Below are positions 8,539 to 16,856 of a stretch of DNA of 64,000 nucleotides, piece after piece. The DNA comes from Tistrella mobilis (GTDB lineage: Bacteria > Pseudomonadota > Alphaproteobacteria > Tistrellales > Tistrellaceae): assembly GCF_039634785.1 (NCBI RefSeq), contig NZ_JBBIAB010000004.1, positions 124,001 through 188,000 on the forward strand. Direction: 5' to 3'. The position numbers were made by a program, and so were the translations under genes. Under the pieces are notes generated by a model, which made no database searches, had not been told where the DNA came from, and was given only the letters and a program-made list of their open reading frames with translations. The first letter of the stretch is position 1. Every line of letters begins with the position of its first letter.

Positions 8539-9051
8539 CGCTCGTCGATCTCCTGTAGACGGATCTTCGTCTTGGTGGAACCGATGCAGTCCGGTTTCCG
8601 CCGGCCTTTCACCGCCGTCGGCCACGTTCCGCCCCCAACCGCGCCACCCGTAAAGGTGGCACCACCGGTTCAGGGGGGTCTGCAACCGTCATAGCGGCCG
8701 AAACGTCATACGGCAAGTGTCCACCGTATGGATCAGTCCGCGTCCGCGCAGTTGATTCAGCCGGGCTCTGCCGTTGGGACAGATACCGAACATGCATTTT
8801 CCGTCCCCTGTACTATGGGGGTTGACGGGGCGCCTGTCATCCGGTCTCGCCACCGTCCAGGACAGAACTGCCACAGTCGTGCGTTTGCAGCAACAGACCA
8901 TGTTGTAACATTTTATGGAAACTTGACCACTTTCAGGAAGCGTCGCGGAGCACCATCTCTATCGCATGCCGAAAAGGCGTCACCTGTCTTCTCCGACCTG
9001 TGGTCGGACCACAAGCCTGCCACCGGCCCCTGCCGCCCCCTGCGAGGTGCC
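8539..9051. other. Gene-free region with inverted repeat and AT-rich patch
   Basis: This 513-base gap separates the divergent barrel and EAL-like genes. It contains an inverted repeat, CATACGG (8707-8713) and CCGTATG (8724-8730), with a 10-base spacer. An AT-rich patch near 8898-8935 (TTGTAACATTTTATGG) is a plausible promoter for the gene at 9052. The frame of that gene stays open back to 8728, but the extension lacks a ribosome site and looks non-coding. I see no RNA gene. Confidence 0.35.
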
Positions 9052-10593
9052 ATGGATCTGCTGCACTGGGTTCGCGATCTCCTCACTCATGACGATGCGG
9101 CAACCAGCCCGTCGCCGGTGCGGAGAGACTCGGCCGCGGCAGACCCGCCGGCCGACGAGGCAGAACGGCTGGAAGACATCCGCCATCGGGTGGATCTTGA
9201 GGTGGCGCGCCTGCTGAAGGCCCGGCCCGCCGCCATGGCGGGGCGGGTGGTACGGCTGTCGCTGGAGCCGATCGCCGACCGGTTGGGCGACAAGTGGCCG
9301 CAATCGGCCGGCCGGGTGCGCACGGCGGCCGGGGCCATACTGGGCCGCCGGCTGGGCGACAGCGCGGTGATCCTGCCGCACGGGCCGCTGGAACTGATCG
9401 CGATCGCCCCCGAGCGGACGCCGGCCGCTGCCTTGTCAGCGGCGGCCGGGGCCGCGGCGGAAATCACCCGCTTCGCCTTCGGTGGCGACGATGCCGGGCC
9501 CTGGCCGGCAGTTTCGGTCGCCGACGGGCTGGCGGGCGAGGAACCGCGCTTCACCGCTATCGCCCTGAAGCAGCTGGTCGCCGAACTGTCCCGACCTGCG
9601 GCACCCGCCGCACCACCCCCCACATCCGCGCCCCCGGCGCCGGCCCCGGCATCGCCTCCACAAGCGGCCGCACCGGCCGTGATCCCGGCCCCGGTCACCA
9701 TTCCCGATCTGGAGAGCCTTGTGGACAGAGGCGCCCGGGCGGTGCTTGGGCCGCTCTGGCGTCCTGCCGGCGATCACCCCGCCCAGGCCGCCAGCGAGGA
9801 TGTATCCGGGCAGGCGGGTGAGGACGTGCCGGCGCAGCTGGATTGCGACTACCGGCCGGTGGTTTCGCTGGTGCATGGCAAGGTGGCGGCAGGCCTGCTC
9901 CGCCCCCGGCTGATGCGGGGTGCCGCCATGGTGCGCGGCTATGCCGTGCTGGGACCGCAGGCCGATGCGGTCGATATCGGCCAGCTGGACCTCTATTGCC
10001 TGCACCGGGCGATCACCGACATTGTCGAGGCCCGCAGGCACGGCCTGGCGGTCTTCGTAACCTTGGCGGTGCATTTCGAAACACTTGCCCCCACCGGCCG
10101 GCGGATGATCTATGCCGGCCGCCTGGCCGCCGTCGCCGATCAGAGCGGCGCGCGCATTGCGCCCGAGATCGTCGGCTGCCCGCCCGATGTCGCACCGGCC
10201 CTGCTGGAGGCGATGGTGGCGCCGATCCGGCCGCATTGCCGAATGGTGCTGATGCGGGTGAAGGTGGATCACCGGCGGTTCGACGCACCCGCCGCGGCGG
10301 GCATCCGCCGGATCGGCATCCATCTGGGCCGCCATGCCGACGGGGCGGCACGCAAGGCCAGCGGCCTGGTCACCGGCGCACTGACCCCCGAAGCCCAGAT
10401 CTCGCCCCAGGCACTGACAGCGCTGGGGACGGCGGTACGCCGCGCCGGCATGCGCCTTCACACCCTGGGCATAGACGACGACGCCCGCCTGGACATGGCC
10501 GCCGCGGCCGGGGCCGATCTGGTCGCGGGCGAGGCGATCGGCGCCACCACCGCCGCCCCGCCGGTGATCGGCGTCGCACGCACGCCCGGGTAA
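9052..10593 (+). CDS. Degenerate EAL-domain-like protein
   Basis: 513 residues from the ATG at 9052. Residues 1-190 are a helical region of unknown type, followed by a Pro/Ala-rich linker (about 190-225). The C-terminal ~270 residues have the ground plan of an EAL domain: DYRPVVSLVHGKVAAGLL corresponds to the opening strand of EAL domains. A middle section follows, and GADLVAGEAIG corresponds to the closing 'gadyvQGyaia' strand. The Glu-x-Leu signature and the acidic metal ligands are absent, so it is unlikely to hydrolyse cyclic di-GMP. It might bind a ligand or a partner. I see no membrane segment or GGDEF domain. Confidence 0.55.
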   Translation: MDLLHWVRDLLTHDDAATSPSPVRRDSAAADPPADEAERLEDIRHRVDLEVARLLKARPAAMAGRVVRLSLEPIADRLGDKWPQSAGRVRTAAGAILGRRLGDSAVILPHGPLELIAIAPERTPAAALSAAAGAAAEITRFAFGGDDAGPWPAVSVADGLAGEEPRFTAIALKQLVAELSRPAAPAAPPPTSAPPAPAPASPPQAAAPAVIPAPVTIPDLESLVDRGARAVLGPLWRPAGDHPAQAASEDVSGQAGEDVPAQLDCDYRPVVSLVHGKVAAGLLRPRLMRGAAMVRGYAVLGPQADAVDIGQLDLYCLHRAITDIVEARRHGLAVFVTLAVHFETLAPTGRRMIYAGRLAAVADQSGARIAPEIVGCPPDVAPALLEAMVAPIRPHCRMVLMRVKVDHRRFDAPAAAGIRRIGIHLGRHADGAARKASGLVTGALTPEAQISPQALTALGTAVRRAGMRLHTLGIDDDARLDMAAAAGADLVAGEAIGATTAAPPVIGVARTPG

Positions 10594-10636
10594 CCGGGCC
10601 TGCGCGCCCCTCGCGCCGGGATCAGGGGTCGCCGGA

Positions 10637-11086
10637 TCAGGGCTTCGGCTGGCCGCGCTCCGACGCCAGCAGATCGCGGATCTCCTGCAGCACCAGCAAT
10701 TCCGGCGCCGGCGGCGGCGGGGCGGCCGGAACGGTCGGGGCGGCTTCTTCCTTGCGCTTCAGGCGGTTCATCTGCCGGACCAGCAGGAACAGCACCCAGG
10801 CGACGATCAGGAAGCTGATCACCCGGTTCAGGAAGACGCCGACATTGATCGTGGCGGCGCCCGCTTCCTTGGCGGCCGCCAGGCTTGGATAGTCGCCGCC
10901 GGACAGATTGATGAAGATGTCGGTGAAATCGATGCCGCCGGTGAGATAGCCGATCGGCGGCATGATCACATCGTTGACCAGCGAGGTGACGATGGCGCCG
11001 AAGGCGGCACCGATGATGACGCCCACCGCCAGGTCGAAGGCATTGCCCTTGACCGCGAAGACGCGGAATTCGTCGATCAGCTTCAT
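10637..11086 (-). CDS. mscL: Large-conductance mechanosensitive channel MscL
   Basis: A 149-residue protein matching MscL throughout: [20 protein letters not shown] at the N-terminus, the pore helix [24 protein letters not shown], a periplasmic loop, the second helix ([21 protein letters not shown]) and a cytoplasmic charged tail. The homopentamer opens under membrane tension and protects against hypo-osmotic shock. Stand-alone gene, convergent with the EAL-like gene. Confidence 0.97.
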   Translation of the reverse strand: MKLIDEFRVFAVKGNAFDLAVGVIIGAAFGAIVTSLVNDVIMPPIGYLTGGIDFTDIFINLSGGDYPSLAAAKEAGAATINVGVFLNRVISFLIVAWVLFLLVRQMNRLKRKEEAAPTVPAAPPPPAPELLVLQEIRDLLASERGQPKP

Positions 11087-11414
11087 AGGCAGGACCCCTT
11101 TTCGTTCTATGACGTCTTTCTGCGACGTCTTTCTGCGACTTTCTTCCCGTCGGCCGCAGGCGGGAGGGCGGTGTCCGCAGCGACACGCCTGCCCTGATTA
11201 GGCAGCGGCTGCCCCGCAACGGCAAGTCCCGGGCGCAGGCCGGCCCATGACAGTGCAATTTCCCGGCCGCACGGCTCCCCGCGACGTCACGTCCTCTGGC
11301 GGGCCGATACGACCACCCCATATGATGACCGATGGTCCCACGCGTGTTGCGATGCGGCAGTTCATGCTAGTCTGGAACCATGACGGGGGATGAAAGATCC
11401 GTGCGGGGGCACCG
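11087..11414. other. Intergenic region between mscL and the P450 gene, with a 13-base tandem repeat
   Basis: The stretch separates the divergent mscL and P450 genes. GACGTCTTTCTGC occurs twice in tandem at 11111-11123 and 11124-11136, just upstream of mscL on the minus strand. It might be an operator or a local duplication. I see no further gene. Confidence 0.4.
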
Positions 11415-12671
11415 ATGACAGTGATCGGACAGGGCAATAAGGCCGGAAACGGTGGCCGGGCCGAGCCGATCGATTTCGGCAGCGCGGCCTTCCGCACCGA
11501 TCCCTGGCCGGCCTATGCCAGCGCCCGCCGCGACCGGCCGGTCTGGTGGTCGGACCGGCTGGGCCAGCTTTGCGTCGTGCGCCATGCCGATGTCATGCGG
11601 GTGCTGACCGACCCGGTCTTCACCGTCGAATACCCGTTCAAGCGTACCCGCCAGGCCTTCGGGGAAACCCTGCTCGACATCGATGGCGCCCGCCATCTTG
11701 CCCAGCGCCGCGCCGCCCAGCATCTGCTGGGATTCGAGGGCGTGGCCGCGGCGGTGGCCGGGCTTGCCCCGGGCATCATCGGCGCCACGATATCGGGCCT
11801 GCCGGCGGGCCGGCCGGTCGATGCGATCGCAGCCCTGGCCGAGCCGATCGCCCGGGGCGTCATCCGCGGCCTGTTCGGCATCGATGCCGAAACCGGCGAC
11901 CGGCTTGCCCGGCATCTGTCGCGGGTCAGCCGCTATATCGAAACCGCCGATGTCGATCTGGGCGATGTGGTCGAAGACCGCCGGGCGCTCGAAGCCGAAA
12001 TCGGCCGGCTGATCGACGAGGGGTTGTCGCCGCGCCCGGCGGCGCTGGCCCTCAGGGTGCAGCGCATGGCCTCGGAACTGGAACGCACCCAGCTGATGCG
12101 GCTGATGCTGCTGATGATGGCGGCCGGCGTCGAAACCCCGCTTTCGGCCATCGCCAATGCGCTCGCGGTGCTGCTGGATCATCGCCATCTGATCGACCGC
12201 CTGGCGGTGGAGCCCAGCCTGGCCGACAGTTTCGCGCTGGAGGTGATGCGCTTCCAGCCGCCCCAGCACGACACCACCCGCTTCGTGCGCGGCCATACCA
12301 TGCTGGGCGGTATCGAGGTCCGGCGCGGCACCTCGGTCAGGGTTTTCCTGGCCAGTGCCAATCGCGACGAAAGCGTCTTCCAGGCGGCCGATCGTTTCGA
12401 CCCGGAGCGTTTCCTGCCCGGGCGGCCGCCGGTGCCGGTGCTGTCCTTCGGGGCCGGGCGCCATGCCTGTCCGGGCCGGCCGCTCGCCTCGGCGATCATC
12501 GCCGAAGCCCTGCGCCGCCTGGCCGGCGGGTTTCAGGACATCCGCCCCGCCGAGGACTGCGACCCCACCATCACCGGCGAAGGTTTCCGCCGGCCGCAGC
12601 GCCTGACCCTGGTGCTGGACCCGCGCCGGCGCCCGGCCACCGCCAGCCTGCCCGGTGCCGCCGTCGCCTGA
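11415..12671 (+). CDS. Cytochrome P450
   Basis: A 418-residue soluble P450. The heme-binding loop FGAGRHACPG matches FxxGxxxCxG, with the axial Cys near residue 354. The K-helix ExxR is visible as EVMR, and the I-helix oxygen-activation motif as AGVET. The length is normal for class I bacterial P450s, which take electrons from a ferredoxin. No ferredoxin or reductase gene is adjacent, so partners must lie elsewhere. The substrate cannot be told. It converges on the hemin operon with a 13-base gap, and no functional link to heme uptake is evident beyond P450s needing heme. Confidence 0.9.
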   Translation: MTVIGQGNKAGNGGRAEPIDFGSAAFRTDPWPAYASARRDRPVWWSDRLGQLCVVRHADVMRVLTDPVFTVEYPFKRTRQAFGETLLDIDGARHLAQRRAAQHLLGFEGVAAAVAGLAPGIIGATISGLPAGRPVDAIAALAEPIARGVIRGLFGIDAETGDRLARHLSRVSRYIETADVDLGDVVEDRRALEAEIGRLIDEGLSPRPAALALRVQRMASELERTQLMRLMLLMMAAGVETPLSAIANALAVLLDHRHLIDRLAVEPSLADSFALEVMRFQPPQHDTTRFVRGHTMLGGIEVRRGTSVRVFLASANRDESVFQAADRFDPERFLPGRPPVPVLSFGAGRHACPGRPLASAIIAEALRRLAGGFQDIRPAEDCDPTITGEGFRRPQRLTLVLDPRRRPATASLPGAAVA

Positions 12672-12684
12672 CGGGCGGCCCGGC

Positions 12685-13473
12685 TCAAAGCCAGCTGAAG
12701 CCGATCCGCGGCCTGCCGGTGGTGCCGTCCAGCACCACATGGGCGGTCACGTCATAGACGGCATCCAGCGCTGCCGCCGTCAGCACCCGGGCAGGCGCGC
12801 CGCGGTCCAGGATCCGCCCGGCCCGCATCAGCACCACCTCGTCGGCGACCGCCGCCGCCAGATCCGGATCGTGCAGAACCGCCGCCACCGCCAGCCCGCC
12901 ATCGGCCGCCTGGCGCATCACCCGCGCCAGATCGCGCTGGCGGGCAATGTCGAGCGCGGCATTGGGCTCGTCCAGCAGCAGGGCGCGGGTGCCCGGCTCG
13001 GCCCGGCAACCCGCCGCCTGGGCCAACGTCCGCGCCAGCTGCACCCGGCGGCGTTCGCCGCCCGACAGCCGGGTGACGATGCGATCGGCCAGCGGCCCGA
13101 TGCCGGTATCCGCCATCGCCTGGCGGATCGCCACCGCATCCTCGTCCGGCGTCGCCACGCCGCGGAAGGGCGCGCGGCCCAGCGCCACCACCTCGGCCGC
13201 GGTGAAGGCGAAGCCCAGCATGTCGGCCTGCCCCATCACCGCCCGCCTCTGGGCAAGCTTCCCGGCCGGGATCCGCTCCAGCGACACCCCGTCCAGCGCC
13301 ACCCGCCCGCCATCGGGGCGAATTGCGCCGGTGGCGAGGCCGAGCAGGGTGGATTTGCCCGCGCCATTACAGCCCAGGATCGCGACCAGGCGCCCCGGCT
13401 GAATGTCCAGATCGGCTTCATCGACCAGGGTCCGGCCGCCACGGCGGCAGGTGACGCGGGTCAGGCTCAGCAT
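12685..13473 (-). CDS. hmuV: Hemin ABC transporter ATP-binding protein HmuV
   Basis: A 262-residue ABC ATPase with Walker A (GCNGAGKST, about residues 34-42), signature LSGGERRRVQLARTL and Walker B RALLLDEPNAALD. The PNAALDIARQ segment and the gene order identify HmuV rather than a generic siderophore ATPase. It powers transport of heme from the periplasm through HmuU. Last gene of the operon, 17 bases after hmuU. Confidence 0.93.
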   Translation of the reverse strand: MLSLTRVTCRRGGRTLVDEADLDIQPGRLVAILGCNGAGKSTLLGLATGAIRPDGGRVALDGVSLERIPAGKLAQRRAVMGQADMLGFAFTAAEVVALGRAPFRGVATPDEDAVAIRQAMADTGIGPLADRIVTRLSGGERRRVQLARTLAQAAGCRAEPGTRALLLDEPNAALDIARQRDLARVMRQAADGGLAVAAVLHDPDLAAAVADEVVLMRAGRILDRGAPARVLTAAALDAVYDVTAHVVLDGTTGRPRIGFSWL

Positions 13474-13490
13474 CGGGGCCCTCCGGTGGA

Positions 13491-14639
13491 TCAGATGCCG
13501 CCACCGCGGATGCGGGCGCGCAGCAGATGAATGAAATACGGCCCGCCGATCAGGGCGGTGACGATGCCGATCGGCAGTTCGGCGGGGGCAGCCACCAGCC
13601 GCGCCGGCAGGTCGGCGCCGACCAGCAGCACGGCACCGGCCAGCACCGACAGCGGCAGCACGCCGCGATGGGCGGGGCCCACGGCCAGCCGCACCAGATG
13701 CGGCACCACCAGCCCCACGAAGCTGATCGTGCCGGAGACCGCGACCGCGGCACCGACACCCAGCGCCGCGCCGATCACCGCCCGGCGCCGCAGCCTTGTG
13801 CCGTCGATCCCCAGATGATAGGCGTCCTGGTCACCCAGCGCATGGGCATCCAGCGGCCGGGCCAGCGGCAGCAGCAGCCAGGCCGCAATGGCGATGGCGA
13901 TGGCCGGCGCCCAGATCAAGGCCCAGCGCGCCCCGCCCAGGCCACCCATGGCCCAGAAGGTCAGTTCCCGCAGCTGCTGGTCGTCGCCGATATACGAAAA
14001 CAGGCCGACGCCGGCCGCCGCGATCGCGCTGATCGCCACACCGGCCAGCAACAGCAGCGACATGTCCTGCCCTCCCGCTGCCCCATCCACCGCAGCCCCG
14101 CCCGCCAGCCGCCAGACCAGCATGGTGGCGGCGATAGCACCGCAGAAGGCGGCCACCGGCACGATCGCCGCGGCCGCCCAGTCGGGCAGCGCCGGCACCA
14201 GCGCATGGCCAAGCACGATCGCCGCCACCGCGAAGAGTGCGGCCCCCGACGACACGCCGATCAGCCCCGGATCGGCCAGCGGGTTGCGGAACAGCCCCTG
14301 AAGCACGGCACCCGACAGGCCCAGCACGCCGCCCACCATCAGCCCCAGGATCAGCCGGGGCAGGCGGATATCCATCAGCACCGCCGCCTTGACCTGATCG
14401 GCCCGGGCGATGTCGACCGCGGCCGGATCGATCCAGCCGAAGCGGGCCATCAGCGCCTGCGCCACCGCCGGATAATCGGCCGGCGCGATGGCGAGCGGCC
14501 CGGTCGCGAGTGCCGCGACCGCCACCGCCAGAAGCGCGATCACCAGCGCCGCGCCCATGCGCCGCCGGGCGCGCGCCCGGGCATCGGCGATGCCGGCGAT
14601 CGCCGGCGGCACGGCCGCCTGGTCGGTCACGACCGCCAC
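13491..14639 (-). CDS. hmuU: Hemin ABC transporter permease HmuU (FecCD family)
   Basis: An integral membrane protein of about 382 residues from a GTG at 14639 that follows an AGGGG ribosome site. An ATG at 14675 in the same frame would overlap hmuT by 32 bases. It has the FecCD/BtuC family marks: RLPRLILGLMVGGVLGLSGAVLQGLFRNPLADPGLIG and a C-terminal FVGLVVPHLVRL segment. About nine to ten membrane helices are visible. It forms the heme channel with HmuV. Confidence 0.92.
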   Translation of the reverse strand: MAVVTDQAAVPPAIAGIADARARARRRMGAALVIALLAVAVAALATGPLAIAPADYPAVAQALMARFGWIDPAAVDIARADQVKAAVLMDIRLPRLILGLMVGGVLGLSGAVLQGLFRNPLADPGLIGVSSGAALFAVAAIVLGHALVPALPDWAAAAIVPVAAFCGAIAATMLVWRLAGGAAVDGAAGGQDMSLLLLAGVAISAIAAAGVGLFSYIGDDQQLRELTFWAMGGLGGARWALIWAPAIAIAIAAWLLLPLARPLDAHALGDQDAYHLGIDGTRLRRRAVIGAALGVGAAVAVSGTISFVGLVVPHLVRLAVGPAHRGVLPLSVLAGAVLLVGADLPARLVAAPAELPIGIVTALIGGPYFIHLLRARIRGGGI

Positions 14640-14643
14640 GACG

Positions 14644-15540
14644 TCAGACCCCTGCCCTGTCGAGCCCGGCGGCAAAGCCGGCCGCGATCCGGGCGGTAGA
14701 GGGGCCGAGCCCGGCGAGTGCCCGGCCGTCGATCGCCAGCAGCCGCCCCGCCAGGGCGGCAGGCGTCAGCCTGAGCTGCGGCAGGTTCAGAATGGCCTCG
14801 CGGCCGCCCATGCGGGCGATGGCATGTTCCGGCATCACCAGCACCTCGGGCGCCGCCGCCGCTGCCGCCTCGGCCGAAACCGGGGCGTAGTCAGCCACTT
14901 CGTCAAAGGCATTCCGGCCGCCGGCCAGCCGGATCACGGCCGCGGCCGCGGTGTCGCGGCCGGCAGCCATCAGCCCGGAATTGCCGACGCCGATCACGCA
15001 CATCACCGACGGGTGATGCGCGCGGGTCTCGGCCGCCGCGGCCAGGCTGGCGAGTTCGGCGGTAACCGTCCGGCCGAGTTCGGCCGCGGGGCCTTCCATC
15101 CCGACAGCCTTCCCCACGGCCATGATCGCCGCCTCGACCTCGTCGATCCGGGTCGCGGAATGGATCATCCGCACATCGATACCGGCCGCACGCACCTGAT
15201 CGAGCGTCGAGGCGGGGCCGGCGCCGTCATCGGCGATCACCCGGGTCGCACCGGTGGCGATCAGCCCTTCTGCGGCCAGCGTGCGCATATAGCCGACCTT
15301 GGGCAGTTTCATCACCTCGGCCGGGCTCTGGCTGGTGGTATCGACCGCGACGATACGATCCCCCGCCCCCAGCGCCCAGACCGTTTCGGTGACGGCGGCA
15401 CCGATGGTCACAAACCGGTCCGATGCGGCGGCATCTGCTGCAAAGGCGGCCCGGCCGACCAGGCCGGAGACGGCGCCGCCGGCCCCCAGCGCGGCCAGGC
15501 CCGCCAGGAACCACCGCCGGTTCAGGTCGGCCGGGCGCAT
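14644..15540 (-). CDS. hmuT: Periplasmic hemin-binding protein HmuT
   Basis: 298 residues from the ATG at 15540, which overlaps the hmuS stop codon by one base (TGATG). The N-terminus carries twin Arg (NRRWFLAGLAALGAGGAVSGL), so export by the Tat route is possible. The mature part begins DRFVTIGAAVTETVWALGAGDRIVAVDTTS, the usual start of class III heme and siderophore binding proteins. It shuttles heme from the receptor to HmuUV. Confidence 0.92.
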   Translation of the reverse strand: MRPADLNRRWFLAGLAALGAGGAVSGLVGRAAFAADAAASDRFVTIGAAVTETVWALGAGDRIVAVDTTSQSPAEVMKLPKVGYMRTLAAEGLIATGATRVIADDGAGPASTLDQVRAAGIDVRMIHSATRIDEVEAAIMAVGKAVGMEGPAAELGRTVTAELASLAAAAETRAHHPSVMCVIGVGNSGLMAAGRDTAAAAVIRLAGGRNAFDEVADYAPVSAEAAAAAAPEVLVMPEHAIARMGGREAILNLPQLRLTPAALAGRLLAIDGRALAGLGPSTARIAAGFAAGLDRAGV

Positions 15541-16601
15541 CAGCCGGTCACCCCCGGCAGGGCATGAACCAGGGCGCGCCATTCGGGCAGCTCCGGCACG
15601 CCGGTCTCGCGCACGCCGACCATGATCAGGAACAGCTCCCCCGCCTCGTCATACAGCTCGACCGCGGTCACGGTGCCGTCGACGGTCGGCTTGTCGACCT
15701 GCCAGGCGGCGGCGATATGGTCCTCGCGGACATGCAGGTTGAAGCCCGGATCCAGGATGTTGATCCAGGGACCGCGCGGCTCCACGCGCTGGATGGTCCC
15801 GCCCGAGATCTGGATGCAGCCCGGGTTGGGCACGAAGATCATGATCTTCACCTGATCGCGCGCCGCAGCCTCCAGCGCCGCACGGAACGCCCCCTGGCTC
15901 AGCCGGCGGGCAAAGCGGCCTTCGGCCAGCTTCAGCGCCGCCGGGCGCGACACGCCATGGCGCTTCAGCATCGGCAGGAAGTCGTGGGTATCGGCCAGAT
16001 GTTCCCAATCCGACAGGAAGGAACCGGCGTCGAAGCCGGCCGGCGCCTCGGCCGGGATCCCGTCGGCCTCGGGCGCCGGTTCAAAGGCCGGCGGCACCTG
16101 CACCGCGGCACGCTTCGCCTCGATCAGCGCCGCCCAGGCCGCACGGTCGCTTTCCGGGCGCAGATAGATCTTGTGCATGGCGACGCCATGGCGGTCGAAG
16201 AACTGCAGGCTGGACAGCTTCGTGTCGCCACGGGCTTCCTCGACCACCAGGCTTGCGAACCAGCGGTTCAGGAACAGGCGCAGGTCGATCGGCTTGTTGA
16301 TCACCAGGCCGGCATGGGCGCCGAGCGAGACATTGCCATAGGTGCCGACGATCTCGTGCACCGCATGCTCGTTGCGGGTCAGCGCCATCACCGGACCCAG
16401 GCTTTCCACGGCGCGGATCAGATCACCCGGCTCCGCATCCAGCAGGATGACGTTGCCGCCGATGCCGGAGGCCACGAGTTCGCCTTCCGACACGCCCAGA
16501 CGGGCCGCCTGGTCGCGGACGCGCAGCCCCGGCTCGGCCGCGGCAAGGGCCGCGCGGCGGGCGGCAAGGTCGGCGCTCTGATCGATGGAGGGCATGGTCA
16601 T
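15540..16601 (-). CDS. hmuS: Hemin-degrading / heme-chaperone protein HmuS
   Basis: A 353-residue cytoplasmic protein of the HemS/ChuS/HmuS family. It shows the family's internal duplication: the N-terminal half includes VMALTRNEHAVHEIVGTYGN and LQFFDRHGVAMHKIYL, and the C-terminal half repeats the layout with IMIFVPNPGCIQI and ILDPGFNLHVRED. Members bind incoming heme and either hand it on or break it open to release iron. It lies 10 bases after hemP and is coupled to hmuT. Confidence 0.93.
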   Translation of the reverse strand: MTMPSIDQSADLAARRAALAAAEPGLRVRDQAARLGVSEGELVASGIGGNVILLDAEPGDLIRAVESLGPVMALTRNEHAVHEIVGTYGNVSLGAHAGLVINKPIDLRLFLNRWFASLVVEEARGDTKLSSLQFFDRHGVAMHKIYLRPESDRAAWAALIEAKRAAVQVPPAFEPAPEADGIPAEAPAGFDAGSFLSDWEHLADTHDFLPMLKRHGVSRPAALKLAEGRFARRLSQGAFRAALEAAARDQVKIMIFVPNPGCIQISGGTIQRVEPRGPWINILDPGFNLHVREDHIAAAWQVDKPTVDGTVTAVELYDEAGELFLIMVGVRETGVPELPEWRALVHALPGVTG

Positions 16602-16611
16602 CTCATTCGCC

Positions 16612-16809
16612 TCACTTGGTCAAAATCAGCTTGTTCTGTCTTGTACGGCGCAGACGGTAGGTCTCGCCGCAATGCGCGATCAGCACCTCCCCCGCGGCGC
16701 CGAGCAGCGCATGGCTGTCCAGGCTGGCCGGCCCGCCCGGGCCGGTACGCGGTTGCGAGCGCTGGCCGCTCTCGGCCTCGATACGGACGTCCGCGGGTTC
16801 GGTGTGCAT
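16612..16809 (-). CDS. hemP: Hemin uptake protein HemP
   Basis: A 65-residue protein. The conserved C-terminal half has LDSHALLGAAGEVLIAHCGE followed by YRLRRTRQNKLILTK, the hallmark of the HemP/HmuP family. HmuP acts in Bradyrhizobium and Burkholderia-type bacteria as a small activator of hemin-receptor genes. It sits between the receptor and hmuS. Confidence 0.93.
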   Translation of the reverse strand: MHTEPADVRIEAESGQRSQPRTGPGGPASLDSHALLGAAGEVLIAHCGETYRLRRTRQNKLILTK

Positions 16810-16856
16810 GATCGGCGGTCCTTGTCGGGTCGTTCCGCTAAGAACGGCGGGTCGGA

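Noticed and set aside
8728..9051. Upstream extension of the EAL-like gene (108 extra codons)
   Set aside because: No ribosome site at 8728, non-conserved-looking composition, and an AT-rich promoter-like patch inside the extension. The ATG at 9052 is preferred.
13527..14699. Plus-strand frame of 390 codons opposite hmuU
   Set aside because: Shadow of a clear FecCD permease; Arg/Gln/His-rich without domains.
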